From: Curtobacterium sp. ZW137
GTDB taxonomy: Bacteria; Actinomycetota; Actinomycetes; Actinomycetales; Microbacteriaceae
Assembly: GCF_003762905.1 (NCBI RefSeq)
Contig: NZ_RJKS01000001.1
Location: 868,001 to 932,000, forward strand
Reading direction: 5' to 3'
Length of the DNA stretch: 64,000 bases
In this document: positions 1-8,345 of the stretch, piece by piece
Layout of the letters: every line of letters begins with the position of its first letter
Numbering within the stretch: the first letter of the stretch is position 1
Made by a program: the position numbers and the translations under genes
Notes under the pieces: model-generated
What the model was told of the DNA's origin: nothing
The model's input: only the letters and a program-made list of their open reading frames with translations
The model's database searches: none

Positions 1-537
1 CAGGTACCACGGCACCCCGGGCGGGAAGAGCGAGTTCCGGAGGAACGTGCCCGGGTGCTTGCGGAGACCCGCGTAGATGAAGGCGACGTACGCGATGAGC
101 GCGAGGATCATCGGCATCGCGATGCGGCTGGTGCCGGCGAGGTTCAGCCCCGGGATCAGACCCGTCAGGTTCATGAACAGCACGCCGAAGAAGATCGACG
201 CGAGGAGCGGCAGGAAGCGCTTGCCGTCCTTCTCGCCCAGGTTGTCGAAGGTGTTCCGTCGCACGACGTCGAAGCCGTACTCGATGAACGCCTGTCCGCG
301 GTTCGGGACGAGCTTCAGTGCGCGGGTGCCCGCGAACGCGAAGACGAGGAGCACTGCGACCGCGATGAAGCGGATGATGACGACGCGATCGATCTCGATT
401 GGCGTCCCGGCGAAGAAGATCGCGTCCGGGAAGAACTCGTTGATCGACGGACCATGGAACTCGGCGGCCTTACTGCTCCCCGCCGCAACGGTGTTGGCCG
501 CAGCGGTGAGGGACAGGGGAAGAGCGTGGGATAGCAG
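1..537 (-). CDS. atpB: F0F1 ATP synthase subunit a (AtpB), 3' end outside window
   Basis: Membrane subunit a of the F0 proton channel, which passes protons to the c-ring. The visible N-terminal 179 codons give a short hydrophobic leader, the family segment FHGPSINEFFPDAIFFAG, a first membrane helix near residues 38-58 and a second block starting FFGVLFMNLTGLIPG. The conserved channel arginine lies in the part cut off by the window edge. Start choice is unusual. The only strong Shine-Dalgarno, AGGAG at 544-548, is 6 nt before a CTG codon at 537-535. The nearest standard in-frame start is GTG at 564, with no ribosome site. It is the last gene of the tsaC-wecA-atpI-atpB run and presumably opens the atp operon. 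Identity is secure; the exact start is not. Confidence 0.93.
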   Translation of the reverse strand, partial: MLSHALPLSLTAAANTVAAGSSKAAEFHGPSINEFFPDAIFFAGTPIEIDRVVIIRFIAVAVLLVFAFAGTRALKLVPNRGQAFIEYGFDVVRRNTFDNLGEKDGKRFLPLLASIFFGVLFMNLTGLIPGLNLAGTSRIAMPMILALIAYVAFIYAGLRKHPGTFLRNSLFPPGVPWYL

Positions 538-636
538 CGCTGTCTCCTGTGTCGGCGCGCGCACATCATGGCACGCGATGGTGGACTGTGTGGAGGCTGT
601 CCGCTCCGAGCGAGGCTCCGGACGCGGACGCAACAA

Positions 637-642
637 ACACTA
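637..642 (-). promoter_or_regulatory. possible extended -10 element for the atp operon
   Basis: On the minus strand the gap between atpI and atpB contains TAGTGT preceded by TGG, an extended -10 pattern, about 100 nt before the proposed atpB start. No clear -35 was found. Weak candidate. Confidence 0.2.
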
Positions 643-649
643 CCAGGTG

Positions 650-671
650 TGAGAGCCTTCCCGGGCTCTCA
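650..671 (-). terminator. short hairpin overlapping the atpI stop codon
   Basis: TGAGAGCC and GGCTCTCA form an 8-bp perfect stem around a 6-nt loop. The hairpin overlaps the atpI stop codon (669-671) and sits just before the atpB leader. There is no T tract, so it could be a weak terminator, attenuator or mRNA-end stabiliser. Confidence 0.3.
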
Positions 672-1166
672 GACGCGCGGGTCGTCCTTCTCAGGCTCCG
701 CGGAGCCTTCCGGAGTGGACGCTGCGCCGGGGAGCCGGACGTCGATCGGCACGCGCGCCTTGCTGATCACCGTCACGTCGATGACGAGCGAGCCGATGAC
801 CCCGACGATGATCGCGATCGCCAGGACGGGCGTGCTCACCCAGTCGCGGTCCTTCAACAGCACGAGCACCACGATGAAGAGCACGAACTTCACGAGGAAC
901 ATCCCCATGATCGTGCCGAAGAACGCGCCGGAGATCATCTGCCCGCCGGAGAACCGGATCGCCAGCAGCACGCTCACCGCGGTCAGCCCGCAGAACACCA
1001 CGCTCATCACCGCGCCGATCAGTCCGCCGGCGAGTCCCGGTCCCCCGGCGACGAGGAACCCGACGAGACCGCCCACGACCGCGAGTGCGGCCGCCAGGAC
1101 GGCTCCCTGCACGAGGATCCGGCGGAAGACGGGACGGACGTGGTCGAGTCCGTTCGGTGCGGTCAC
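669..1166 (-). CDS. AtpI-like four-helix membrane protein upstream of atpB
   Basis: A 165-residue membrane protein with four predicted helices (about residues 20-40, 47-70, 85-105 and 115-137) and a charged C-terminal tail rich in Glu, Pro and Lys. Position directly before atpB matches the actinobacterial AtpI/Rv1303-type gene, thought to help assemble the c-ring or to be dispensable; that role is inferred from position and topology only. GTG start at 1166 overlaps the wecA stop in a GTGA arrangement, indicating translational coupling. A short hairpin overlaps its stop codon. Confidence 0.75.
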   Translation of the reverse strand: MTAPNGLDHVRPVFRRILVQGAVLAAALAVVGGLVGFLVAGGPGLAGGLIGAVMSVVFCGLTAVSVLLAIRFSGGQMISGAFFGTIMGMFLVKFVLFIVVLVLLKDRDWVSTPVLAIAIIVGVIGSLVIDVTVISKARVPIDVRLPGAASTPEGSAEPEKDDPRV

Positions 1167-2518
1167 GAGTGGTCTCCAGAGGTCGAGCTGTCGGACGAGG
1201 CGGAAGGGGCCGACGGTGCGGCAGGGGCGGACGGGGCGGACGACGTGGAACGGCCGGACGGCGCGGAGCGCCCTGCACGAGCGGTCCGCGACGGCCCCGT
1301 CACGGGACGCCCGTCACGGGCGGCCGCCGCACGGTCCAGCGGGTCGAGGCTGGCGTCGACGACCCCGGCGGCAGCACCGGCGGTCTGCACGCGGATCTCG
1401 GTGCGCTTCCGCCCGAGCGGCGCGAACGTGGCGATCGCGCAGATGGTGAAGCCGACCGCGACGAACGCGACCACCCACCACCACTCGACGAACAGGAAGA
1501 GCAGACAGCCGATCGCGACGGTCGCCGTCCACGCGTAGAAGATCAGCACCGCGTGGAAGTGCGAGTGCCCCATGTCGAGCAGCCGGTGGTGCAGGTGCTT
1601 GCGGTCTGCGGAGAACGGGGACTTCCCGGCGCTCAGGCGACGGAACACCGCGAGGCCGAAGTCGAGGATCGGCACGATGAGGATCGCGAACGGCAGCAGG
1701 ATCGGGATGAAGGCCGGCAGCAGGTCCGTCCGGGTGCGCACCGCGGCCGGGTCGATGTTGCCCGTGATCGAGACGGCGCTCGTGGCCATCAGGAAGCCGA
1801 CGAGCAGCGCGCCGGCGTCGCCCATGAAGAGCTTCGCCGGGTGCCAGTTCAGGATCAGGAAGCCGAAGCACGCCCCCACGAGGACCGCGGTCAACAGTGA
1901 CGGCAGGTTGAAGAAGAACTCCGTCTGCACGACCACGCGGTTGATGAAGAACGTGTAGAGGAAGAACACCCCACCGGCGATGATCGCGACCCCGGCGACG
2001 AGGCCGTCGAGCCCGTCGATGAAGTTCACGGCGTTCATCACCAGGACGACCGCCAGCACGGTGAAGATCAGGCTCATGTAGGACGATCCGACGCCGAGGG
2101 AATTGCCGATCGGGAGCGACACGATCGCGACGCCCTGCCAGGCGAGGATGCCGGCGGCGATGATCTGCCCCGCGAGCTTCGTCATCCAGTCGAGGTCCCA
2201 GATGTCGTCGGCGACACCGAGCACCACGATGATCGTCGCCCCCGCCAGCACCGCGAGCACGCGCTGCGGTTCCGCGAAGACGAGCCGGAAGTAGTCCACG
2301 CCCGCGATCTCCGGGAAGACGAACCACGCGCAGAGCAGCGAGACGATGATCCCGATGAACATCGCGATCCCGCCGAGCCGCGGGGTCGGCGTCCGGTGCA
2401 CGTCTCGCTCGCGGACCTTGGGGTACCACTTGTAGCGGATCCCGAGCTTCCAGACGAGCCAGCTCACGAGGAAGCTCACGACCGCCGAGATCAGCCCCGC
2501 GAGCAGGTAGTACTTCAT
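1163..2518 (-). CDS. wecA: Undecaprenyl-phosphate GlcNAc-1-phosphate transferase (WecA/Rfe family)
   Basis: Polytopic enzyme that moves a sugar 1-phosphate, usually GlcNAc-1-P, from the UDP-sugar to polyprenyl phosphate at the cytoplasmic face, starting envelope glycopolymer synthesis. Family motifs are all present: DDIWDLDW near residue 103, NFIDGLDGL near 166, FMGDAGAL near 230 and the histidine cluster HLHHRLL near 310. About ten to eleven membrane segments are visible. The C-terminal 60-70 residues are a Ser/Ala/Pro-rich tail unlike the catalytic core. The ATG overlaps the tsaC stop (ATGA) and the stop overlaps the atpI start (GTGA). Mycobacteria have the same order (tsaC, wecA, atpI, atpB). 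The sugar donor cannot be read from sequence. Confidence 0.9.
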   Translation of the reverse strand: MKYYLLAGLISAVVSFLVSWLVWKLGIRYKWYPKVRERDVHRTPTPRLGGIAMFIGIIVSLLCAWFVFPEIAGVDYFRLVFAEPQRVLAVLAGATIIVVLGVADDIWDLDWMTKLAGQIIAAGILAWQGVAIVSLPIGNSLGVGSSYMSLIFTVLAVVLVMNAVNFIDGLDGLVAGVAIIAGGVFFLYTFFINRVVVQTEFFFNLPSLLTAVLVGACFGFLILNWHPAKLFMGDAGALLVGFLMATSAVSITGNIDPAAVRTRTDLLPAFIPILLPFAILIVPILDFGLAVFRRLSAGKSPFSADRKHLHHRLLDMGHSHFHAVLIFYAWTATVAIGCLLFLFVEWWWVVAFVAVGFTICAIATFAPLGRKRTEIRVQTAGAAAGVVDASLDPLDRAAAARDGRPVTGPSRTARAGRSAPSGRSTSSAPSAPAAPSAPSASSDSSTSGDHS

Positions 2519-3189
2519 GTGACGAGGTCGGCCCCCACGACCCGTTCGATCTCGGAGTCCGGGATGACGCCGTGGCGCACGATCCGCAGACCGTCCCCCG
2601 TCGACAGGCCCGTGGCGTCGACGATGGTCGAGCCGGTCGAGGCCTCGAACCCGGCGTGGGGGGCGAGCGATCCACCGTCGAGGTAGACCGCGACGCTGTC
2701 GCCGAGCATCGCTTCGGCAGCGTCGATGTCCATGGCCGCGGGGTCGCCCGTGGAGTTCGCGGAGGACACCGCGAGCGGCCCGACCTCTTGCAGGAGCTCG
2801 AGCGCGATCCGCGAGTCCGGCATCCGGAGCGCCACGGTCCCCCGCGTCTCGCCGAGGTCCCAGTCGAGGGACGGCTGCGACCGCAGGATGACGGTGAGTC
2901 CACCGGGCCAGAACTCGGCGACGAGGTCGCGGACCTGCTGCGGGACCTCGCTCGCGAGCGCGTCGAGCGTCGGCGGCCCGGGGATGAGCACCGGCGGCGG
3001 TGACTGCCGGGTGCGTCCCTTCGCGTCGAGGAGGCGCTGGACGGCGGCCTGGTTGAAGGCGTCGGCAGCGAGGCCGTACACGGTGTCGGTGGGGACCACG
3101 ACGAGTTCGCCCCGGCCGAGTGCTGCGCGCGCGAGCCGCATCCCGGTCAGGAGCCCGTCGGGGTCGTTGCAGTCGTATCGGGATGCCAT
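2515..3189 (-). CDS. tsaC: L-threonylcarbamoyladenylate synthase (Sua5/TsaC/YwlC family)
   Basis: Makes threonylcarbamoyl-AMP from threonine, bicarbonate and ATP for the t6A37 modification of ANN-decoding tRNAs. The 224-residue protein shows the YrdC-fold signatures VVPTDTVYGLAADA near residue 33, KGRTRQSPPPVLI and the SSANSTGDPA loop near 150. It is the short single-domain form, without the C-terminal Sua5 domain. The ATG at 3189 has no Shine-Dalgarno, but a -10-like TATCAT lies 9 nt upstream, so the mRNA may be leaderless. First gene of the tsaC-wecA-atpI unit, divergent from the HAD gene with a 25-nt gap. Confidence 0.9.
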   Translation of the reverse strand: MASRYDCNDPDGLLTGMRLARAALGRGELVVVPTDTVYGLAADAFNQAAVQRLLDAKGRTRQSPPPVLIPGPPTLDALASEVPQQVRDLVAEFWPGGLTVILRSQPSLDWDLGETRGTVALRMPDSRIALELLQEVGPLAVSSANSTGDPAAMDIDAAEAMLGDSVAVYLDGGSLAPHAGFEASTGSTIVDATGLSTGDGLRIVRHGVIPDSEIERVVGADLVT

Positions 3190-3198
3190 GACTCGACG

Positions 3199-3206
3199 AT
3201 GATAGT
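3199..3206. promoter_or_regulatory. overlapping divergent -10 elements of tsaC and the HAD gene
   Basis: The 8-bp string ATGATAGT reads GATAGT on the plus strand (3201-3206), 8 nt before the HAD ATG, and TATCAT on the minus strand (3204-3199), 9 nt before the tsaC ATG. Both fit a -10 box placed so that transcription starts at or next to the start codon. Only 25 bp separate the two genes. Confidence 0.5.
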
Positions 3207-3214
3207 GCGACACA

Positions 3215-3874
3215 ATGGTGGACATCGTGAACGAGACGCCTGCGCCCCGACTCCTGTTCCTCTTCGACATGGACGACGTGCTCGTCCGGTACGACTGGAA
3301 GACCCGGATGGCGGGTCTCACCGAGCTCACCGGGCACGAGCTCGACGAGCTCCGACGCCGCTGGTGGCGCACCGGCGGTGAGATGCGCGCCGAGGCCGGC
3401 CACTTCCCCGACGGCGACGCCTACCTCGCCGCGTTCGAGGCCGCGATGGAGTGCGAGGTGCCCGAGGCCGAATGGGCGCGCATCCGCGGTGCCGCGATGA
3501 CCGAGCTGCCCGAACGCATCGAGGCCGTCCGCATCGCCAGTGAGCACGGCCGTGTCGCGCTGCTCACGAACAACGGGCCGCTCGCGGGGCGCTGGATCCA
3601 CCGCTGGGCACCGTCCCTGCCGCCGCTGTTCGGCGAGCACCTGGACACGTCGAGCAACTTCGGTGCGCGCAAGCCCGAGCCCGAGGTGTTCCTCCGGGCC
3701 CTCGAGCACCACGGCGCCCGTCCCGAGGACACGTTCTTCGCGGACGACATGCCGGAGAACGTCGAGGGCGCCCGGTCCGTCGGCATCACCGCCGTGCTCG
3801 TCGAGCACGACACGGACCTCCGCGACGCGGTCCGCGCCTTCGTCGCGGCCCACGAGGACGCCACCGTCGCGTAG
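3215..3874 (+). CDS. HAD-superfamily (subfamily IA) hydrolase
   Basis: A 219-residue soluble phosphatase-type protein. HAD motif I is FDMDDVL near residue 17, with two catalytic aspartates spaced DxD. Motif II is LLTNNG near 114, the motif III lysine is in GARKPEPE near 152, and motif IV is FFADDMPENV near 173. The helical cap lies at about residues 20-95. The substrate cannot be told; sugar phosphates or phosphoglycolate-like compounds are typical of the subfamily. The gene interrupts, on the opposite strand, the otherwise co-directional prmC-tsaC order, so it looks like a local insertion. Start ATG has a -10-like GATAGT 8 nt upstream and no Shine-Dalgarno. Confidence 0.85.
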   Translation: MVDIVNETPAPRLLFLFDMDDVLVRYDWKTRMAGLTELTGHELDELRRRWWRTGGEMRAEAGHFPDGDAYLAAFEAAMECEVPEAEWARIRGAAMTELPERIEAVRIASEHGRVALLTNNGPLAGRWIHRWAPSLPPLFGEHLDTSSNFGARKPEPEVFLRALEHHGARPEDTFFADDMPENVEGARSVGITAVLVEHDTDLRDAVRAFVAAHEDATVA

Positions 3875-3883
3875 ACGCGCTGC

Positions 3884-4020
3884 GCTTCCTTCCCATCGCG
3901 CGTGCGCTGGGAAGTGAGAACGCGCGTGGGGAGTCGGAAGGAACGACCCCCTACGCGCGAAACGACTCCCCACGCGCGAAACGACCCCCTACGCGCGCAA
4001 CGACCTCCCACACGCGGAAC
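3884..4020. repeat. intergenic nested palindrome plus 19-bp tandem repeats
   Basis: Between the convergent HAD and prmC genes. CTTCCCA and TGGGAAG form an inner hairpin, flanked by TTCCTTCC and GGAAGGAA. Three 19-bp tandem units beginning ACGCGCGAAACGAC follow at 3953-3971, 3972-3990 and 3991-4009, with a partial unit before them. A related but degenerate copy lies at about 50801-50890. Possibly a bidirectional terminator or a family of intergenic elements. Confidence 0.6.
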
Positions 4021-4075
4021 GCGCGCCGCGTAGACGCGCGGCTCGGCGCAGCCAGGAGGCCCGGCTCGGCCCCGG

Positions 4076-4963
4076 TCAGCGCGTGGCGGTGGTCGTGCGG
4101 TCGCGTCCCGTCAGGTCCACGTGCGTCTCCGGGGAACGGAACCCCCGGCGCGCCAGCACCTCGCGCACGGCTGCGCCCTGCGGCTCCGCGTGCTCGATGA
4201 CGAGCAGCCCACCCGGCACCAGGAGTCGCCACGCGGTCTCGGTGAGGGCGCGGACCGCGTCGAGCCCGTCGGCGCCGCCGTAGAGCGCGAGCGCCGGGTC
4301 GTGGTCGCGGACCTCGGGGTCGATCGGGATCGCGTCGTCCGGCACGTACGGCGGGTTCGACACGACGACCGAGACCGAGCCGTCGAGCTCCGGGAACGCG
4401 TCGGCCAGGTCGCCCTCGACGAGTCGGACCGTGCCGCCGTACGTCTCGACGTTCCGCCGGGTCCAGGGCAGCGCGTCGGCCGATCGCTCGACGGCGTACA
4501 CCAGGGCGTTCGGCACCTCGGTGTCCATGGCGATCGCGATGGCGCCGCTGCCCGACCCGAGGTCGACGGCGATCGGCTCGGGCACCGCGGTCGCCCGGAG
4601 CGCGTCGATGCCGAACTGCACGACGGACTCGGTCTCCGGCCGGGGCACGAACACCCCGGGGCCGACCGCCAGGGTCAGCGCCCGGAAGTGCGCCTCGCCC
4701 GTGATGTGCTGCAGCGGCAGGCGTGTGGCGCGCCGCGCGACCGCCTGGCGGAAGCGCTCGACGTGCTCCCCCGCGATCGCGCCGCCGGTCATCGCGCGGG
4801 CCTGCACGGCGCCGCGCGAGGTGTCGGTCGCCCAGGCGAGCAGGAGCTCCGCGTCCACGCGCGGGGTCGGGACCCCGTGCGCGACGAGCGCAGCGGTCGC
4901 CTCGTCGAGGAGGCGATCCGCTGCGAACGTGGGGGGCGTGTCGGGGGTGATCCGGGCCTCCAG
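4076..4963 (-). CDS. prmC: Release-factor glutamine N5-methyltransferase PrmC (HemK)
   Basis: Methylates the glutamine of the GGQ loop in release factors, using S-adenosylmethionine. The protein has the N-terminal helical domain (RLLDEATAALVAHG ... RVDAELLLAW), the SAM loop VDLGSGSGAIAIA near residue 135 and the catalytic NPPY motif (SNPPYVPDD) near 203. It lies directly downstream of its substrate gene prfA. No ATG, GTG or TTG exists between the prfA stop and the conserved N-terminal domain. A CTG at 4963 with AGGAA 7 nt upstream is the best-supported start. The alternative is GTG at 5023, inside prfA and without a ribosome site. The stop codon is at 4076-4078. Confidence 0.9.
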   Translation of the reverse strand: MEARITPDTPPTFAADRLLDEATAALVAHGVPTPRVDAELLLAWATDTSRGAVQARAMTGGAIAGEHVERFRQAVARRATRLPLQHITGEAHFRALTLAVGPGVFVPRPETESVVQFGIDALRATAVPEPIAVDLGSGSGAIAIAMDTEVPNALVYAVERSADALPWTRRNVETYGGTVRLVEGDLADAFPELDGSVSVVVSNPPYVPDDAIPIDPEVRDHDPALALYGGADGLDAVRALTETAWRLLVPGGLLVIEHAEPQGAAVREVLARRGFRSPETHVDLTGRDRTTTATR

Positions 4964-4973
4964 GGCGGTGTTC

Positions 4974-6056
4974 CTAGGCGTTCTGGTCGCCGACGGCGGC
5001 CAGACGTGCCTCTTCGTCCGCACGGATGGCGGACTCGATGACAGGCTCGAGCGCACCGTTCATGACGCGGTCGAGGTCGTACGCCTTGTACCCGGTGCGG
5101 TGGTCCGCGATCCGGTTCTCCGGGAAGTTGTACGTGCGGATGCGCTCCGAACGGTCCATCCCGCGGATCTGCGAACGACGGGCGTCCGACGCCAGGGCGT
5201 CCAGTTCCTCCTGCTGCTTGGCCAGGATGCGGGCACGCAGGACACGCATGCCGGCCTCACGGTTCTGCAGCTGGGACTTCTCGTTCTGCATCGCGACCGT
5301 GATTCCAGTGGGCAGGTGCGTGATGCGGACCGCGGAGTCCGTCGTGTTCACCGACTGACCGCCGGGACCGGAGGACCGGTACACGTCGATCTTGAGGTCG
5401 TTCTGGTTGATCTCGACCTCTTCGGGCTCGTCCACCTCGGGGAAGACCAGCACGCCGGTCGTCGAGGTGTGGATGCGCCCCTGCGACTCGGTCTGCGGGA
5501 CCCGCTGCACGCGGTGCACGCCGCCCTCGTACTTCAGGTGCGCCCAGACGCCCTGCGCGGGGTCGGAGGAGTTCGACTTGATCGCGACCTGGACGTCCTT
5601 GTAGCCGCCGAGGTCGCTCTCGGTGCGCTCGAGGAGTTCGACCTTCCAGCCCTTGGACTCGGCGTAGTGCGAGTACATGCGCAGCAGGTCGGCCGCGAAC
5701 AGCGCCGATTCCTCGCCGCCCTCGCCGCCCTTGATCTCCATGATGACGTCACGGCCGTCGTCCGGGTCCCGAGGGATCAGCAGACGGCGGAGCCGCTCCT
5801 GGCGCTCCGCGAGCTGCTCCTCGAGTTCGGGGACCTCGTCCGCGAACGCCGAGTCCTCACGCGCGAGCTCCCGGGCGGCGGCGAGGTCCTCCCCCGCCGC
5901 CGTCCAGGCCTCGTACGCGGACTTGATCTGGTTCAGTTCGGCGAACCGCCGGTTGACCTTCTTCGCCCGGGCCGCATCGGCGTGGAGCGCGGGGTCCGAC
6001 AGCTGCTGCGTCAGGTCCTCGTGTTCCGCCAGCAGCCCTGCCACCGACTCGAACAC
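4974..6056 (-). CDS. prfA: Peptide chain release factor 1
   Basis: Terminates translation at UAA and UAG. At 360 residues it is full length for RF1. The stop-codon-reading PxT tripeptide is in [10 protein letters not shown] near residue 185, and the peptidyl-tRNA hydrolysis motif [14 protein letters not shown] is near 230. The conserved [12 protein letters not shown] segment is near 110. The GTG start at 6056 is 3 nt after the rho stop and has AGGAG 6 nt upstream, inside the last rho codons, so the two are co-translated. It is followed by prmC, which modifies its GGQ loop. In mycobacteria rpmE sits between rho and prfA; here it is absent. Confidence 0.97.
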   Translation of the reverse strand: MFESVAGLLAEHEDLTQQLSDPALHADAARAKKVNRRFAELNQIKSAYEAWTAAGEDLAAARELAREDSAFADEVPELEEQLAERQERLRRLLIPRDPDDGRDVIMEIKGGEGGEESALFAADLLRMYSHYAESKGWKVELLERTESDLGGYKDVQVAIKSNSSDPAQGVWAHLKYEGGVHRVQRVPQTESQGRIHTSTTGVLVFPEVDEPEEVEINQNDLKIDVYRSSGPGGQSVNTTDSAVRITHLPTGITVAMQNEKSQLQNREAGMRVLRARILAKQQEELDALASDARRSQIRGMDRSERIRTYNFPENRIADHRTGYKAYDLDRVMNGALEPVIESAIRADEEARLAAVGDQNA

Positions 6057-6059
6057 CGG

Positions 6060-8345
6060 TTACTCCTGGTGGCCGTTGTGGTGACCGGTCGCGGGGACCG
6101 ACTTCTGCACCTGCACCAGGAACTCGACGTTCGACTGCGTCTCCTTGAGGTTCCGCAGCACGATCTCGAGGGCCTGCTGCGGGTCGAGCCCGGCGAGGGC
6201 CCGGCGCAGACGCCACGTGATCTTGACCTCGTCGGCGGAGAGCAGCTGCTCCTCGCGACGGGTGCCGGAGGCGTTGACGTCGACGGCCGGGAAGATCCGC
6301 TTGTCCGCCAGGTGGCGGTTCAGGCGGAGCTCCATGTTGCCGGTGCCCTTGAACTCCTCGAAGATCACCTCGTCCATCTTCGACCCGGTCTCGACGAGCG
6401 CCGTGGCGAGGATGGTCAGCGAGCCACCGTTCTCGATGTTCCGGGCGGCGCCGAAGAAGCGCTTCGCCGGGTACAGCGCTGCGGAGTCGACGCCACCGGA
6501 GAGCACGCGGCCCGACGGCGGGGTCGCCAGGTTGTAGGCGCGACCCAGGCGGGTGATCGAGTCGAGCAGCACGACGACGTCGTGGCCGAGCTCCACCAGG
6601 CGCTTCGCACGCTCGATGGCGAGCTCGGCGACCGTGGTGTGGTCCTCGGCGGGACGGTCGAAGGTCGAGGCGATGACCTCGCCCTTCACCGTGCGCTGCA
6701 TGTCGGTGACCTCTTCGGGCCGCTCGTCCACGAGGACGACCATGAGGTGCGCCTCGGGGTTGTTCTTCGAGATCGCGTTCGCGATGGCCTGCAGCACGAC
6801 GGTCTTGCCGGCCTTGGGCGGCGAGACGATCAGGCCGCGCTGACCCTTGCCGATCGGCGACACCAGGTCGATGATCCGGGTCGACAGCTTCGCCGGCTCG
6901 GTCTCGAGGCGCAGGCGCTCGTTCGGGTACAGCGGGGTGAGGTCCTGGAAGTCGACGCGGCTCGCCGCCTCGTCCGCGGACTGGCCGTTGATCGTGTCGA
7001 TCTTGACCAGCGCGTTGTACTTCTGGCGGCTCTGCTGCTCGTTGTCGCGCGGCTGCTTGATCGCACCGACGACGGCGTCGCCCTTGCGCAGGTGGTACTT
7101 CTTCACCTGGCCGAGGGAGACGTAGACGTCGCTCGGGCCCGGGAGGTACCCGGTGGTCCGCACGAAGGCGTAGTTGTCGAGCACGTCGAGGATGCCCGCG
7201 ACCGGGATCAGGACGTCGTCCTCGGTGATCTCCGGCTCGAAGTCGTCGTTCTGCCCGCCACGGCCGCGCTTGCGGTCGCGCTGGCGACGGCTGCGGCCGC
7301 TCTCGGCCTCTTCCTGGTCGCGACGCTGCTGGTCGTCGCGCTGCTGCTGGGCGTGGTTCTGCTGGTTCTGCGCCTGGTTCTGGTGCTGGTTCTGCTGGGC
7401 CTGGTTCTGCTGGCCCTGGTTCTGGTTCTGGTTCTGCTTCTGCTGGCCCTGCTTCTGCCGGCCCTGCTTCTGCTCGCCCTGCTCGGCCTGGTCGCCCTGG
7501 TCCTGCTTGTCGGCCTGGCGGTTGTTCTGCTGGCGGCCGTTCTGCTGCGCGGCCGGCTCGGCGTCCTGGGACTGCTGCCCCTGCTGCTGGTCGCCGGACT
7601 CGGCGTTCTGGCCGCGGCCACGACCGCGTCCACGGCTGCGACGACCACGGCGCGAGCCGCCCTCGTTCTCGCCGTTCTGGTCCTGGTCGTTCTGACCCTG
7701 GCCCTGGTCGTTCTGGTCCGTGTCCTGCTGGTCGTCCTGCACGCTCGTCGCGTCGGCGTCCTGCTCGGTGGCCGGGGCCTCCTCGGCGACGGCAGCGGCG
7801 GCCTGGTCGGCCTTCGGCTGCTGGCCGCGACGACGACGCTGGCTGCCCGACTGGGCTTCCTGGGCGTCCTTCTCGGCGCGGACCTGGTCGAGGCCGGCGA
7901 GGAGGTCCTCGGTGCCGGTCTGGCCGTGGTTGGTGTGCTCAGCGGCCGTGGTCGGCGCCGTGGTCACGGTGCCGCCGGAGCTGGCGCGGCGCGAACGACG
8001 GGCACGCGACGGCGCGGCCTCGGTCGTCGGGGCGTCCACGACGTCGGTCGCCTCGGCGCCGGCTTCGTGGTGGGTCAGGGCGGCCGGGGCGAGCTCCTCG
8101 GAGACGGCGGCGGCTTCGGCGCCGGTCGCGGACTCGGGCTCCGGCGTCACGGCCGGGGCCGTGGCCGTGGTTTCGGTCGTCTCGGGGCGCTTGTCCTCGA
8201 TCGCGGCGATGAGGTCGCCCTTGCGGAGCTTCGAGAGCCCCGTGATGCCGAGGGAGGAGGCGATCCGCTGCAGTTCGGGCAGACGGAGCGCGCGCAGGTC
8301 GCTGGGGATCTCTGCCGTGGCAGCAGAGTTGTTCACGTTGGTCAA
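6060..8345 (-). CDS. rho: Transcription termination factor Rho with Q/N- and RG-rich insertion
   Basis: Hexameric RNA-dependent ATPase that releases RNA polymerase. At 761 residues it is far longer than E. coli Rho (419). The N-terminal Rho-N helix domain is at residues 10-50, then an acidic Ala/Glu linker. A disordered insertion (about 195-365) has RGRGRGRG blocks and a stretch almost wholly of Gln and Asn. After it come the RNA-binding cold-shock-like domain (from DDVLIPVAGILDVL), Walker A SPPKAGKTVV near 510, Walker B VVLVDERPEEVTD near 535 and the LDSITRLGRAYN segment. TTG start at 8345 has AAGGAA 9 nt upstream; the in-frame GTG at 8336 is too far from it. A 201-nt leader separates it from thrB and may carry autoregulation. 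Confidence 0.96.
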   Translation of the reverse strand: MTNVNNSAATAEIPSDLRALRLPELQRIASSLGITGLSKLRKGDLIAAIEDKRPETTETTATAPAVTPEPESATGAEAAAVSEELAPAALTHHEAGAEATDVVDAPTTEAAPSRARRSRRASSGGTVTTAPTTAAEHTNHGQTGTEDLLAGLDQVRAEKDAQEAQSGSQRRRRGQQPKADQAAAAVAEEAPATEQDADATSVQDDQQDTDQNDQGQGQNDQDQNGENEGGSRRGRRSRGRGRGRGQNAESGDQQQGQQSQDAEPAAQQNGRQQNNRQADKQDQGDQAEQGEQKQGRQKQGQQKQNQNQNQGQQNQAQQNQHQNQAQNQQNHAQQQRDDQQRRDQEEAESGRSRRQRDRKRGRGGQNDDFEPEITEDDVLIPVAGILDVLDNYAFVRTTGYLPGPSDVYVSLGQVKKYHLRKGDAVVGAIKQPRDNEQQSRQKYNALVKIDTINGQSADEAASRVDFQDLTPLYPNERLRLETEPAKLSTRIIDLVSPIGKGQRGLIVSPPKAGKTVVLQAIANAISKNNPEAHLMVVLVDERPEEVTDMQRTVKGEVIASTFDRPAEDHTTVAELAIERAKRLVELGHDVVVLLDSITRLGRAYNLATPPSGRVLSGGVDSAALYPAKRFFGAARNIENGGSLTILATALVETGSKMDEVIFEEFKGTGNMELRLNRHLADKRIFPAVDVNASGTRREEQLLSADEVKITWRLRRALAGLDPQQALEIVLRNLKETQSNVEFLVQVQKSVPATGHHNGHQE

